Shown here one piece after another: positions 18,527 to 28,051 of a stretch of DNA of 64,000 nucleotides. Each line of letters starts with the position of its first letter. The stretch's first letter is position 1. The DNA is from Occallatibacter gabretensis. Its GTDB lineage: Bacteria; Acidobacteriota; Terriglobia; Terriglobales; Acidobacteriaceae. The DNA is taken from NCBI RefSeq assembly GCF_001449115.1, contig NZ_LAIJ01000010.1:310001-374000 (forward strand), read 5' to 3'. Made by a program: the position numbers and the translations under genes. The notes beneath the pieces are model-generated. The model searched no databases, was not told where the DNA came from, and saw only the letters and a list, made by a program, of their open reading frames with translations.

Positions 18527-19573
18527 CTAATTCAAGAACATTGTCCGATACAGCGTATCCCGCTGCACAGGCTTAAAGCCCGCGTCACGAATAATGCGGC
18601 GAAGCTCTTCCTCTGTGGTGCAGTTGCTGGTGCCTGCGGCTTTCACCACATTTTCTTCCAGCATTACAGAGCCCACGTCATTGCCACCAAAGTGCAGACC
18701 CACCTCCAGCACCTTCAGGCCCTGCGTGACCCAACTCGCCTGCACGTTATCGATGTTATCGAGATAGAGCCGGGAGATCGCCAGCACCTTCAGGTACTCA
18801 ACTGAAGTCGCCTCATCCCAGCCTCGTCCGCCGAGGGCCGTGTGTCCGGGCTGGAAGCTCCAGGGAATGAAAGCCGTGAAGCCGCCGGTCTCTTCCTGCA
18901 GCCGCCGGACCACTTCAAAATGATTGATGCGCTGATCGAAGCTCTCACCTACGCCAAACATCATCGTCGCCGTAGTCCGCATGCCAAGCTGGTGTGCCGT
19001 GCGATGCACGCTCACCCAGTCTTCGGTGCGGCATTTGAGTCGCGCAATGCGCTTCCGCACGTCGTCATCCAAAATCTCCGCGCCACCGCCCGGAATCGAA
19101 TCCAGACCCGCATCGCGCAGCCGTGAAATCGTATCGCGCAGGCTCAGTTCGCTGTATTCGGCAATAGCCAACACCTCGCTTGCAGACAAGCAGTGCAGCC
19201 ATATCTGCGGAAAGCGCTGCTTGATGCCGGTAAACAGCCGCTCAAACCAGTCGATCTTGAGATCGGGATGGATGCCGCCCTGCATCAGCACGCCCGTGCC
19301 TCCCATCTCTATCGTCTCGGCAATCTTCTCGTAGATCTTTTCAAAATCGAGAATGTAACCCTCATTCGCCCTGGGCCCTTTGAGTGGCCGGTAAAAGGCG
19401 CAGAAGGTACAGTACTCCGTGCAGAAGTTGGTGTAGTTGATATTGCGATCAATGATGTAGGTGACTACTTCTTCCGGATGCAGGCGGCGGCGAAGTTGAT
19501 CAGCCTCCATGCCTACGCCGATAAGATCGGGCGAGTTGAAGTAGTCCTGGGCCTGTTCACGGGTGATCGGCAT
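18527..19573 (-). CDS. mqnC: Cyclic dehypoxanthinyl futalosine synthase (radical SAM)
   Basis: A 348-residue radical SAM enzyme. The iron-sulfur motif is CTEYCTFC (CxxxCxxC) within NINYTNF...AFYR, typical of MqnC, and VLMQGGIHPDL follows as in the family. MqnC performs the cyclisation step of the futalosine route to menaquinone. The gene ends a minus-strand run that starts with a cytochrome c gene and three tiny ORFs, so respiration may be the common theme. Its own ribosome site is weak, which allows translational coupling to the ORF upstream. Confidence 0.93.
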   Translation of the reverse strand: MPITREQAQDYFNSPDLIGVGMEADQLRRRLHPEEVVTYIIDRNINYTNFCTEYCTFCAFYRPLKGPRANEGYILDFEKIYEKIAETIEMGGTGVLMQGGIHPDLKIDWFERLFTGIKQRFPQIWLHCLSASEVLAIAEYSELSLRDTISRLRDAGLDSIPGGGAEILDDDVRKRIARLKCRTEDWVSVHRTAHQLGMRTTATMMFGVGESFDQRINHFEVVRRLQEETGGFTAFIPWSFQPGHTALGGRGWDEATSVEYLKVLAISRLYLDNIDNVQASWVTQGLKVLEVGLHFGGNDVGSVMLEENVVKAAGTSNCTTEEELRRIIRDAGFKPVQRDTLYRTMFLN

Positions 19574-19590
19574 AATGAAATTCTAACAAC

Positions 19591-19734
19591 TCATGGGCGC
19601 TTGCGGAACAGGAACAGGCCGCGTCCCTCTACTGGCGTTTTGCGCGTCCGCGAAAGATTGGAAGCGGTGGAGACGCCGCCGAAGAGAACAAAGAAGTCGA
19701 GAAATGCGCGCCAGAAGCCTTTCTTCTCAGTCAT
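19591..19734 (-). CDS. Small ORF, 47 residues, directly upstream of mqnC
   Basis: It starts MTEKKGFWRAFLDFFVLFGG and ends in a basic tail (LFLFRKRP). It has an ATG with GAGGT about 5 nt upstream and its stop lies 17 nt before the mqnC start. A hydrophobic, aromatic stretch near residues 7-20 suggests a membrane-associated peptide. I know no family for it. Spacing and ribosome site support it, but conservation is untested. Confidence 0.45.
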   Translation of the reverse strand: MTEKKGFWRAFLDFFVLFGGVSTASNLSRTRKTPVEGRGLFLFRKRP

Positions 19735-19801
19735 AAGCTACCTCTACCTTATGCTACTTTGATTCCGCGATGCGGCGGAACGTTGCGAAATTTGCTGGGA
19801 T

Positions 19802-19930
19802 TTACCGCGCAACGGACTTCTCAATCGCTTGCGGCGGACGCTTTCTCTGCCGTTCCTCAAAAACGATTTCGAGGATGGTCATCAGAATGACTTCAAGGGA
19901 AGAGAAGACGAATTCAACAACGCTTTCCAT
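19802..19930 (-). CDS. Small ORF, 42 residues, single hydrophobic helix
   Basis: It starts MESVVEFVFSSLEVILMTIL, one predicted membrane helix with acidic residues, and ends in a basic tail (RQRKRPP). It begins 6 nt after the stop of the preceding 34-residue ORF, a spacing typical of translational coupling. No family recognised. Confidence 0.4.
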   Translation of the reverse strand: MESVVEFVFSSLEVILMTILEIVFEERQRKRPPQAIEKSVAR

Positions 19931-19936
19931 GGGCGC

Positions 19937-20041
19937 CTACAGTTCAGGTTTCGCCGCTGGCTTCGGCGTCTTCTTCTCCGGCGTGGAGATGCCCATGCTC
20001 ATCAGAGCAAACTTCAGTGCGCCGCGCAGCTTCTCCAGCAT
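19937..20041 (-). CDS. Small ORF, 34 residues
   Basis: It starts MLEKLRGALKFALMSMGIS and ends in a Lys/Pro/Ala tail (KKTPKPAAKPEL). The ribosome site AGGAG stands 6 nt from the ATG, the strongest among the three tiny ORFs. The first half could form an amphipathic helix. It follows the cytochrome c stop by 44 nt and may be co-transcribed with it. Confidence 0.45.
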   Translation of the reverse strand: MLEKLRGALKFALMSMGISTPEKKTPKPAAKPEL

Positions 20042-20085
20042 ATGCAACTCCTGCGTTCATCTTAACGCAGAAGGGATTCGACGCT

Positions 20086-20709
20086 TCAGTTTGGCGAACC
20101 GCTCATCTCTACTTTGGATCCCGAAGGCAAGTTCAGTGCCGCAGCGGCAGCGGCCCCGGATTGAGCGGCCGAACCCTCTGCAGGCCCGTCTCCGCGCAGA
20201 ATAGCAAGCGCGGAAGGCGGTAGCGGCTTGTTTGCATTCGCCAGCAGCATGCTTACCTGCCACATCTGCGCCGGGGTCAAAATCCCCTTGAATCCTGGCA
20301 TTCCGCTGAGCCGGATTCCATTCTCGACCTTCCAGTAGGTTTCGCCCAGCGGATCGTCGCTCACGCCCACCACGTCACTATTGCCATGTTTCTCCCATAG
20401 CGGCGGGGCGGTGGGGTACATTTTCATCCCGAAGCGCGAGGCCTGTCCGTGGTATCCGTGGCATACCGCGCACTCCTGCGCGTAAATGTGGGCACCCGTC
20501 ACAAGGGTGTCTTCATCGGACTTTACCGGCGGTTTGGTCACCAGTTCGTACTCAATACGCGCCTTCAGCGGAACGGCTGTGACGAACTTTTCAAAGGGAA
20601 AAGGCGCATCCGCAGCCGCCACCGGTGGGCGGCCATACTTCAAATACATCAATGCTGCCGCAGGAACCAGCACTATTCCGATCAACAAGCCCACCAACAC
20701 GCGCCCCAT
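20086..20709 (-). CDS. Membrane-anchored class I cytochrome c
   Basis: A 207-residue protein with an N-terminal anchor (GRVLVGLLIGIVLVPAAALMY) and one heme-binding CAVCH motif near residue 103. The distal Met is probably that of SGMPGFKG. The domain resembles cbb3-associated or small electron-shuttle cytochromes in the periplasm. The start at 20709 follows GGAGG by 9 nt; the frame stays open upstream but shows no leader there. An Ala/Gly/Ser-rich tail follows the heme domain. Partner unknown. Confidence 0.88.
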   Translation of the reverse strand: MGRVLVGLLIGIVLVPAAALMYLKYGRPPVAAADAPFPFEKFVTAVPLKARIEYELVTKPPVKSDEDTLVTGAHIYAQECAVCHGYHGQASRFGMKMYPTAPPLWEKHGNSDVVGVSDDPLGETYWKVENGIRLSGMPGFKGILTPAQMWQVSMLLANANKPLPPSALAILRGDGPAEGSAAQSGAAAAAALNLPSGSKVEMSGSPN

Positions 20710-20940
20710 ATCTGTTCGCCTCCAAAATGCCGTTTCCCGGCGCGCTGCGGCGCCGCAAGAAGGCACTTCAGGAGAAATATCGGCAGTCCTGGCCCATTCT
20801 GCAGTCCATTCGCGCCGCCAAGCGTCCAACCCAAAGTTCACCTCAAGGTGATTTAATAGGGAAGAAGAGTCTTTCACCCACAACAGAATCACTTCACTTG
20901 AAGTGTGTTCCCGCAATTTTGTAGAGGAAGCCCGAAACCG

Positions 20941-21696
20941 ATGTGTTCTTTTCGCCGTTTAGCTCTTGCGCTTGCTCTGTCTGCATTCGCAGCGCATTTC
21001 GCTCTTGCCCAGGACTCCAGTTCCAGCAGTTCCACCCAGCAGGCGCCCCAGCAACCAGAGGCTCAGCAGCCGCCGGCCAGCCCAAATCAGGGTGCCGTCA
21101 GCGTGCAGGCTCGCCTCCGCGCCCGTCGTGAGCAGCGCCGCGCCCAGGCCATCCACGATGTCTACTCGCACCTGTATGAAATCCACACCAGCATGGGATA
21201 CCTGCGCTGGACCCCCGGTTCAAGCCTCCAGCGCGTTACTCTCTACGCCTGGGATACGGGCCTGACCCGCTATTACAACGAGAAGCTTGGCATCACGCTT
21301 GACGGGCGCGGCTACTACGGCACGCCGTTTGTAGGCATCGGCGGTCCACTCAACTCCGGGGTCACAAATCCGGCAATCAGCATGTACAACTTCATGGGCG
21401 GGCCAACGTACCGCTTTATTCGAGAGCCTCGGTATTCAGTCGCGGGGCGCGTGATGGCTGGTTTGGCTCACAGCAATTTTTCTGGTGACACCAATGGCAT
21501 TCCATCTGACCAGTTTGGGTTGTGGCCGGATGGCAATACCTTCATCATCTCTGTCAGCGCGCCTCTTGACTACCACGTTTCTCCCAAGCTTAGCCTCCGC
21601 ATCGCTCCGGAGTACGTCGCTACCGGCTTTGGCTCTACGATACAGAACAGCCTCGGTTTTACAGGCGGCTTCGTCTTTCGGTTCGGCAAGCAGTAA
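20941..21696 (+). CDS. Outer-membrane beta-barrel protein
   Basis: A 251-residue protein with a signal peptide ending at FALAQ and a Ser/Gln/Pro-rich linker (about 25-60). The remaining 190 residues alternate polar and aromatic residues with Gly-Tyr turns, ending in F-R-F-G-K-Q. This fits an 8-10-stranded OmpA/opacity-like barrel. The ATG at 20941 starts the leader and has GAGGAAG upstream. No specific function is recognisable. Confidence 0.75.
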   Translation: MCSFRRLALALALSAFAAHFALAQDSSSSSSTQQAPQQPEAQQPPASPNQGAVSVQARLRARREQRRAQAIHDVYSHLYEIHTSMGYLRWTPGSSLQRVTLYAWDTGLTRYYNEKLGITLDGRGYYGTPFVGIGGPLNSGVTNPAISMYNFMGGPTYRFIREPRYSVAGRVMAGLAHSNFSGDTNGIPSDQFGLWPDGNTFIISVSAPLDYHVSPKLSLRIAPEYVATGFGSTIQNSLGFTGGFVFRFGKQ

Positions 21697-21730
21697 AACA
21701 GAGCTCAGTAGTCAGAGATCACAAAGCGAA

Positions 21731-21758
21731 TGGGCATCCTGAAAAGGATGCCCATTTT
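21731..21758 (+). terminator. Intrinsic terminator after the outer-membrane protein gene
   Basis: A 10-bp perfect stem (21731-21740 with 21745-21754), loop gaaa, is followed by TTTTG on the plus strand. It shares the core ggcatcc with hairpins at 29415 and 40119. It lies between convergent genes. Confidence 0.85.
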
Positions 21759-21808
21759 GTTATGCGAATTGGTCTATTTGCACGGCGAAACTGATCTCTA
21801 ACAACTGA

Positions 21809-23335
21809 TCACTGTAATATCGGTATCCCTGCAATCCGCTGCTGCCACTCCGCCGGGCCGGTGTTGTGCACACTTGTGCCCTTTGTGTCCACGGCTACCG
21901 TCACAGGCATATCCTTCACTTCGAACTCGTAGATACCTTCCATGCCGAGATCGTCAAAGGCCAGCCGTTTCGAGGACATAATCGCCTTCGAAACCAGGTA
22001 CGCCGCGCCTCCTACGGCCATCAGATACACCGCGCCAAACTCCTTGATGGCCTCAATCGCCACCGGGCCGCGCTCCGCCTTGCCCACCATACCCAGCAGG
22101 CCCGTCTCAGCCAGCATCTGCCGTGTGAACTTATCCATTCGGGTGGCGGTGGTTGGCCCGGCCGGCCCAATCACCTCATCCCGCACCGCATCCACAGGCC
22201 CCACGTAGTAGATGAACCGTCCGTTGAAGTCCACAGGCAGCGTCTCTCCGCGAGAGAGCATATCCGTCATACGCTTATGTGCCGCATCGCGCCCGGTCAG
22301 CAGCTTGCCGTTCAACAGCAGCACCTCACCTGGCTTCCATGTGGCAGCTTCTTCGCGCGTCACCGTGTCCAGGTTCACGCGCTTCGCTCCGTGCACGTCG
22401 TAGGTCAGCTTCGGCCAATTACCGAGGTCCGGCGGATCCAGGTAGACCGGCCCCGATCCATCCAGAACCACATGCGCATGCCGCGTTGCCGCGCAGTTGG
22501 GAATCATCGCCACAGGTAGGTTGGCCGCGTGCGCCGGCGTGTCAAGCACCTTTACGTCCAGAACCGTCGTCAGTCCGCCAAGTCCTTGTGCCCCAATGCC
22601 AAGCCTATTCACCTTGTCGTATAACTCCACGCGCAGATTCTCGGCGGTTGTCTTGGGGCCTCGTGCAATCAGATCCTGAATGTCGATCGGGTCCATGAGT
22701 GATTGTTTGGCTAATAGCATCGCCTTTTCAGCTGTGCCGCCAATGCCGATCCCCAGCATCCCCGGAGGACACCATCCTGCGCCCATCGTCGGCACAGTCT
22801 TCAGTACCCACTCGACGATGGAGTCGGACGGATTCAGCATGGCGAACTTGCTCTTTGCTTCGGAACCTCCGCCTTTAGCCGCGACCGTAATCTCGACCGT
22901 ATTGCCGCGCACCAGTTCGATATTCACCACTGCTGGAGTATTGTCCTTCGTGTTCTTCCGTGCGCCTGCCGGGTCGGCCAGCAGGGAAGCGCGCAGCGGG
23001 TTGTCCGGGTCGAGATAAGCCTTGCGAACGCCCGCATCGACCATCTCCTGAAGATCCAGTAACTCCTCGCCGGCCGCCGCCTCAAAACGCACGTCCATGC
23101 CGATCTTCAGAAACACGTTCACAATCCCCGTATCCTGGCAGACAGGTCGATGGCCTTCGGCGCACATGCGGCTGTTGATCAGAATCTGCGCCATGGCATC
23201 CCGCGCTGCCGGCGATTGCTCTTTCTCATATGCCTTGGCAAGGCTGGTAATGTAATCCACCGGATGGTAAAAGCTGATGTACTGCAGCGCGCCTGCAACT
23301 GTTGCAATAAAATCGTCCTGCTTGATGACCGTCAT
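21809..23335 (-). CDS. Class I fumarate hydratase, iron-sulfur type
   Basis: A 508-residue single-chain enzyme joining the N-terminal (Fumerase) and C-terminal (Fumerase_C) domains, as in FumA/FumB. Candidate [4Fe-4S] ligands are C66 (RPVCQDTG), C189 (GAGWCPPG) and C281 (MIPNCAATRH). It hydrates fumarate to malate in the TCA cycle. Class I fumarases are oxygen-sensitive. Neighbours suggest no operon. Confidence 0.93.
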   Translation of the reverse strand: MTVIKQDDFIATVAGALQYISFYHPVDYITSLAKAYEKEQSPAARDAMAQILINSRMCAEGHRPVCQDTGIVNVFLKIGMDVRFEAAAGEELLDLQEMVDAGVRKAYLDPDNPLRASLLADPAGARKNTKDNTPAVVNIELVRGNTVEITVAAKGGGSEAKSKFAMLNPSDSIVEWVLKTVPTMGAGWCPPGMLGIGIGGTAEKAMLLAKQSLMDPIDIQDLIARGPKTTAENLRVELYDKVNRLGIGAQGLGGLTTVLDVKVLDTPAHAANLPVAMIPNCAATRHAHVVLDGSGPVYLDPPDLGNWPKLTYDVHGAKRVNLDTVTREEAATWKPGEVLLLNGKLLTGRDAAHKRMTDMLSRGETLPVDFNGRFIYYVGPVDAVRDEVIGPAGPTTATRMDKFTRQMLAETGLLGMVGKAERGPVAIEAIKEFGAVYLMAVGGAAYLVSKAIMSSKRLAFDDLGMEGIYEFEVKDMPVTVAVDTKGTSVHNTGPAEWQQRIAGIPILQ

Positions 23336-23440
23336 CCCTGCAAACTCCCTTGTATTCAGACGCTATTAGGGTAATGGAAGTACCACATATTTGGCTTAAT
23401 GTCACAATGCCGTTGATACTAAAGAAATCTCATGTCGCAG

Positions 23441-24658
23441 CTATTGAAATAGGCCGAGATCGATGGAATTCGCCATCGCGGCATACCCCGCATCCTTTGG
23501 ATGCAGATGATCCCCGCTATCGTACTGCGGTGCAAACATCAGCGGATTCGCCGGATCGCTCGTAGCCTTATCGAAATCGATTGCCCCGTCAAAGACGCCG
23601 CCGGTCAAAATCCACTGGTTTACAGCCTTCCGAATCGCCTCGCCTTTTTCCGTAAAGTAGCCGGCGCCCTTGTACGGCGTAAGAGTCGCGCCAAACACCT
23701 TGATCCCGTGCTCGTGTGCGCGCGCTACGAGCTGCGCCAGTCCCTGCTCCAGATCCTCAGCAGTTAGCTTGTACTCGGGCCGATTCGGATTGTGCAGCCC
23801 TCCAATGTCGTTAATCCCCTCAAGCACAATCACGTACTTCACACCCGCTTGCGACAGCACATCGCGGTCAAAGCGAGCCAGCGCATTCTGTCCGACACAG
23901 TGAACCAAAATGCAGTTGCCACCAATACCTTCGTTCAGGACCGAAAGGTTCGCTGTCGAAGGATTTTCATGCAGGCGAACTGCCAGATAGTCACCCCAGC
24001 GGTGATTCGCATTCTCCGTGGCATAAGCGCCGTCGGTAATGGAGTCACCAAAGACAACCACCGCGGCATGTTGCGGTCCGGCATTCTCTACGTCCACGCC
24101 TTTGATGAAATACCAGGACGGCACAATCACCGGCGTCGTAAGCGATGCTTCGCGAACATGGTTGCCAGTCACTGCATAGTTATCCTGCTGTGCGCTTGAG
24201 TGGACCGACACATCGCTGATCTGCTGCAGAGGGAGATATAGGCTGATGGCCAAGTCGGCAAATGCGGCGGTAGTCATCGGAACTGGATCGGAAAGAGCCT
24301 GCGCACCCGGTGGAATCACGATGGAAGGCAATCCTCCAAATGTCAGGTCATGCAGCGAGGCCGCATCGATGCTGCTAATCCCTGTGCTCACAGCAATGGA
24401 AGCAGCTCCAATGAATAGCGGTTCCGTGCCAAACTCATTCGTCAGCCGCACGCGAAGCTGATTGCCCGCGATGGAAGTGTGAATCACCTCCCGCAGCGTG
24501 GAGTCTACGAGCGTCGGCACAGTATGCCACGAATCCCCATCGAATGGAGATGCTGCCCATGAGCCGACCCACGGAGACGGAGCCACTTTAGAGGAAGTCG
24601 ATTGTGCGGAAAGTGTGGTTGCGGCCATGAAAACCAACATAAGAGTGCGAATACGCAT
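23441..24658 (-). CDS. Secreted SGNH/GDSL hydrolase
   Basis: About 405 residues with a leader (MRIRTLMLVFMAATTLSAQ). An N-terminal beta domain (WVGSWAASP at the start) precedes the SGNH core. Block I is VVVFGDSITDG, block II contains GIGGN, block III is EGINDIG and block V is DHLHPKDAGY with catalytic Asp and His. Such proteins deacylate polysaccharides or lipids. The frame is open further upstream to 24871, but the leader begins at 24658 and AGGAGG lies 13 nt before it. Confidence 0.85.
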   Translation of the reverse strand: MRIRTLMLVFMAATTLSAQSTSSKVAPSPWVGSWAASPFDGDSWHTVPTLVDSTLREVIHTSIAGNQLRVRLTNEFGTEPLFIGAASIAVSTGISSIDAASLHDLTFGGLPSIVIPPGAQALSDPVPMTTAAFADLAISLYLPLQQISDVSVHSSAQQDNYAVTGNHVREASLTTPVIVPSWYFIKGVDVENAGPQHAAVVVFGDSITDGAYATENANHRWGDYLAVRLHENPSTANLSVLNEGIGGNCILVHCVGQNALARFDRDVLSQAGVKYVIVLEGINDIGGLHNPNRPEYKLTAEDLEQGLAQLVARAHEHGIKVFGATLTPYKGAGYFTEKGEAIRKAVNQWILTGGVFDGAIDFDKATSDPANPLMFAPQYDSGDHLHPKDAGYAAMANSIDLGLFQ

Positions 24659-24806
24659 TGCGTCGAATGATCCTCCTGAGGGAAGGTTCATCATACATGC
24701 GAACCGCCTGCACAACTTCAAAGGCGATTCAATACGTGCAATCGTCATTGGCAATGAGTATTCATAAAAATTTTGCCTGGATCGCAGTATCCAATAGTCT
24801 AGAGCT

Positions 24807-25865
24807 ATGCCGCATTTTCCGCCCGACTCCGTCCCCGACGCCGCGCCGCAGACCACGCCTGTCCGCCCCACAGCAGAAACCCTTTACGATCTGCTCGTCA
24901 TCGGCGCCGGTCCCACCGGGCTGTCCTGCGCCATTGAAGCTCAGCGCTCCGGTCTGCGCGTCGTGTTGGTGGACAAAGGTTGTGTGTGCAACTCGCTCTT
25001 CCACTATCCCTCTCACATGACCTTTTTCACCACTTCGGAGCTTCTCGAGATTGGCGATATCCCCTTTCCCAGTCCCAACGCCAAACCCACACGCAATGAA
25101 GCTCTCGAGTATTACCGCCATGTAGCTGCACACTACAAGCTTGACGTCCGCCAGTATCAGCGCGTGGAGCGTGTTACTGGTTCAAATGAAAATTTTTCTG
25201 TCCATATCGTCGATCGCTTCGGCCGCCAGGGCATTCTTCTCGCACGTAAACTCGCCATTGCCACCGGCTATTACGATCTGCCGAACTACATGAATATTCC
25301 CGGAGAGGAACTCTCCAAGGTTCATCACTATTACGACGACCCGCATCCGTACTTTGGCACAGATGTTCTCCTCATCGGCGGCAAGAACTCCGCCGCCATT
25401 GCGGCACTGGAACTATGGCGTCACGGCGCGCGCGTCACGCTTGTCCACCGGGGCGCGGAGATTCACCGCCACGTCAAATACTGGATCAAGCCCGACATCG
25501 AGAACCGTATCAAGAATGGTGAAATTACCGCTTACTTCAGTTCCAACGTCATCGAAATCACGCCTGACAGTGTCATGCTTGATACGCCGGATGGTCGAGT
25601 CAATCTCCCGAATGACTTCGTCTTTGCAATGACCGGTTATCGTCCAGACTTCAGTTTTCTCGAGAGTATGGGCATCCAATTTGAAGGCCCGGACTGTCTG
25701 CCCATCTGCGATCCCGATACGCTTGAAAGCAACGTTCCCGGTATTTATCTGGCGGGAGTGATAGTTGCCGGATCGCGCACCAATGAGATTTTTATTGAAA
25801 ATGGCCGCTTCCATGGCCGTCAGATCGCTCAGTCACTTGTGCTAAGCTTAGCCGCACACAAGTGA
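24807..25865 (+). CDS. YpdA-family FAD/NAD(P)-dependent oxidoreductase (putative bacillithiol disulfide reductase)
   Basis: A 352-residue flavoprotein. The FAD-binding motif is VIGAGPTGLSCA (about 31-42), the YpdA signature is NSLFHYPSHMTFFTT, and a second dinucleotide motif is LIGGKNSAAIAALEL. A C-terminal FAD segment GIYLAGVIVAGSRTNEIF follows. In Firmicutes YpdA reduces oxidised bacillithiol. In this organism the thiol partner is unknown, and no bsh gene is visible in the window. It lies upstream of a histidine kinase gene in the same direction. Confidence 0.85.
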   Translation: MPHFPPDSVPDAAPQTTPVRPTAETLYDLLVIGAGPTGLSCAIEAQRSGLRVVLVDKGCVCNSLFHYPSHMTFFTTSELLEIGDIPFPSPNAKPTRNEALEYYRHVAAHYKLDVRQYQRVERVTGSNENFSVHIVDRFGRQGILLARKLAIATGYYDLPNYMNIPGEELSKVHHYYDDPHPYFGTDVLLIGGKNSAAIAALELWRHGARVTLVHRGAEIHRHVKYWIKPDIENRIKNGEITAYFSSNVIEITPDSVMLDTPDGRVNLPNDFVFAMTGYRPDFSFLESMGIQFEGPDCLPICDPDTLESNVPGIYLAGVIVAGSRTNEIFIENGRFHGRQIAQSLVLSLAAHK

Positions 25866-25954
25866 CTAATGGACGTATGGGGGAACAGCAATCAATCCAT
25901 TAAACTGGGTGCACGAGTCGACTGTCGGCTCTTACACCCCTAAGGGCTGGATGC

Positions 25955-27856
25955 ATGTACTTGTGGCCGAGAACGATTCGATGGCAAATGTTGCTCGGTC
26001 TCGTTCTCATCGAGACTCTATCCATCGCGCTGTTCGCCTTCTTGCTGACTGATTATCTGCAAGATCGAGTCTCCAGTCGCGCCCATTCTCGTCTTGAGCA
26101 ACAGTCTTTATCTCTTGCGACGCAGGCAAGCCAGCCGATTCTCGATCATCGCGGCGACCTGATCCAGCAGGCGGTGAAGCTGCAAGCTGGATTTGGCAGC
26201 GTGGTGCGCACTTTCATTACCGATCCTACTGGAAAAGTTCTTTTCACCAGCGAGGACACCGCCGCTGCGCACCCACTGACAGCTGAGGAACTGGCTCAAA
26301 TCAGGCAGGTCAAACCTGACGCATTACATGTTTTCCAGTTCGGTGATGGGCGCCAGGAGGGGATACAGCCCATTTATAACGGCTCTGTGCTTCTTGGCTA
26401 TGCATGGGTGGAAAGCTACACCCAATGGGACAAAGATCTGGTCTCTGTCGTCCTGCGGGCCACAGTGCTCTTTGGTGGCGGCTGGATCATGCTCTCTACC
26501 TTTCTGGCCTGGCTTGTAGCCAGACGTTTCTCCCGTCCGCTCACGCTGCTCCACGCAGGTACACGTTCGCTCATGTCCATGCCGCAGGGAAGCGGAAATT
26601 TCCCACTACCGGTGACGGTCAAGAACGAATTTGGCGACCTGATCATTGCTTTTAATCGCATGGTCGCTTCCATCGCGGAGCAGCGCGCCGGCCTGAGCGA
26701 CACACTTTCTCTACTTGATTCCATGCTGGCCAATGCGCCCATCGGCCTGGCTTTTGTCGATCGCAACCTCCGCATCGTTCGCGTCAATCAGGTATTCGCC
26801 ACGCTCACCGGCGTCCCGCTCAGCCGCCATCTTGGCCGCACCGTCTCCGCCATCATGTCCCCCGAAGCTGCGGCGCGCCTGGAAGACGCGTTCCAGCAGG
26901 TCTTTTCCCAGAAGATTCACAACATCGAGATTGAGCTGCTCGGCGAAGGCCCTGCTCCCATTCGCGACTGGACATGGCTGGTCAGCGTTTACCCCGTCCT
27001 CACCAGCCAGGAGCACGTTCGATGGGCAGGCATGATCGTTCGCGATGTCAGCGAGCGTGTGCGGGCCGAAGAAACTCTCCGTAAGACGGAAAAGCTCGCC
27101 GCCACAGGCCGCCTGGCCGCCTCCATCGCTCATGAGATTAACAATCCTCTTGAAGCGCTTACCAATATCCTCTTTCTCCTCCGCAACTTCTCCACGCTCG
27201 ACGCCCAGGCACATGAGTACGTCGTCATGGCGGAGCATGAGGTTCGCCGCGTGGCGGAGATCGCTCAGCAGACGCTTCGGTTTTATCGCCAATCCACGCT
27301 GCCCGGCCGCGCCACTCTTGCGGAACTCATCGATTCCGTCCTCGATCTCTATCGTGGACGACTCAGTAACCAGAGCATCAATGTGGATCGCGGCTTCGAT
27401 CCGCAGCAGACCGTCTTTTGCTACTCCGGCGAGATACGCCAGGTCTTCGCCAACCTCTTCGGCAACGCCATTGATGCCGTTCCGTCGGGCGGCCGCATTC
27501 TTGTACGTGCGCGCCCCTCACACGACTGGCGCCAGCCTGAGTTGAAAGGAATTCGTTTCACAGTGGCCGATAGTGGTTCCGGGATGGAGCCGGAGGTGCG
27601 CGCCCGCATCTTCGAGGCCTTCTTTACCACCAAGGACGCCACAGGCACTGGTCTCGGCCTCTGGGTCAGCTATGAAATTATCCAGAAGCACCACGGCACA
27701 ATCCGCGTCCGCAGCCGCTCCGCCGGATCTAATCATTCCTCTGGAACTGTCTTCCAGATTTTCTTACCAGACGACGAAACCTTCTCTGCTCCCACTCAGC
27801 TCGCCGCCAAGCGCGCTCCGAAAGATGAGTCTGCCCGGCCATCGCTGCAATCCTGA
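25955..27856 (+). CDS. Sensor histidine kinase with PAS domain
   Basis: A 633-residue membrane kinase. Transmembrane helix 1 lies near 12-32 and an extracytoplasmic sensor at about 33-165. Helix 2 (about 168-190) leads into a HAMP-like region. A PAS domain (about 255-370) starts near MLANAPIGLAFVDRN. HisKA has H393 in SIAHEINNP, and the HATPase domain contains NLFGNAIDAV and a GTGLGLWVS loop. No response regulator is adjacent, so it is an orphan or acts with a distant partner. A C-terminal Ala/Pro-rich tail follows. Confidence 0.92.
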   Translation: MYLWPRTIRWQMLLGLVLIETLSIALFAFLLTDYLQDRVSSRAHSRLEQQSLSLATQASQPILDHRGDLIQQAVKLQAGFGSVVRTFITDPTGKVLFTSEDTAAAHPLTAEELAQIRQVKPDALHVFQFGDGRQEGIQPIYNGSVLLGYAWVESYTQWDKDLVSVVLRATVLFGGGWIMLSTFLAWLVARRFSRPLTLLHAGTRSLMSMPQGSGNFPLPVTVKNEFGDLIIAFNRMVASIAEQRAGLSDTLSLLDSMLANAPIGLAFVDRNLRIVRVNQVFATLTGVPLSRHLGRTVSAIMSPEAAARLEDAFQQVFSQKIHNIEIELLGEGPAPIRDWTWLVSVYPVLTSQEHVRWAGMIVRDVSERVRAEETLRKTEKLAATGRLAASIAHEINNPLEALTNILFLLRNFSTLDAQAHEYVVMAEHEVRRVAEIAQQTLRFYRQSTLPGRATLAELIDSVLDLYRGRLSNQSINVDRGFDPQQTVFCYSGEIRQVFANLFGNAIDAVPSGGRILVRARPSHDWRQPELKGIRFTVADSGSGMEPEVRARIFEAFFTTKDATGTGLGLWVSYEIIQKHHGTIRVRSRSAGSNHSSGTVFQIFLPDDETFSAPTQLAAKRAPKDESARPSLQS

Positions 27857-28051
27857 GCACATAGCGCCGTCGTGCCGAGTTCCCGGGTATCCGCCTCGAT
27901 TGGGTGGGTGAAAGACGCAATCGTGTGGATGGACCGTCCTGCAACTTTTCGCTCAATCTCGTGTCTACTCCTGTGACCATTCGCGCGTGAAAGCCATCTA
28001 AGATATTGATGTTGCGCGAATTGAACCCTCGTCGGAGGAGAGAGATTCATC

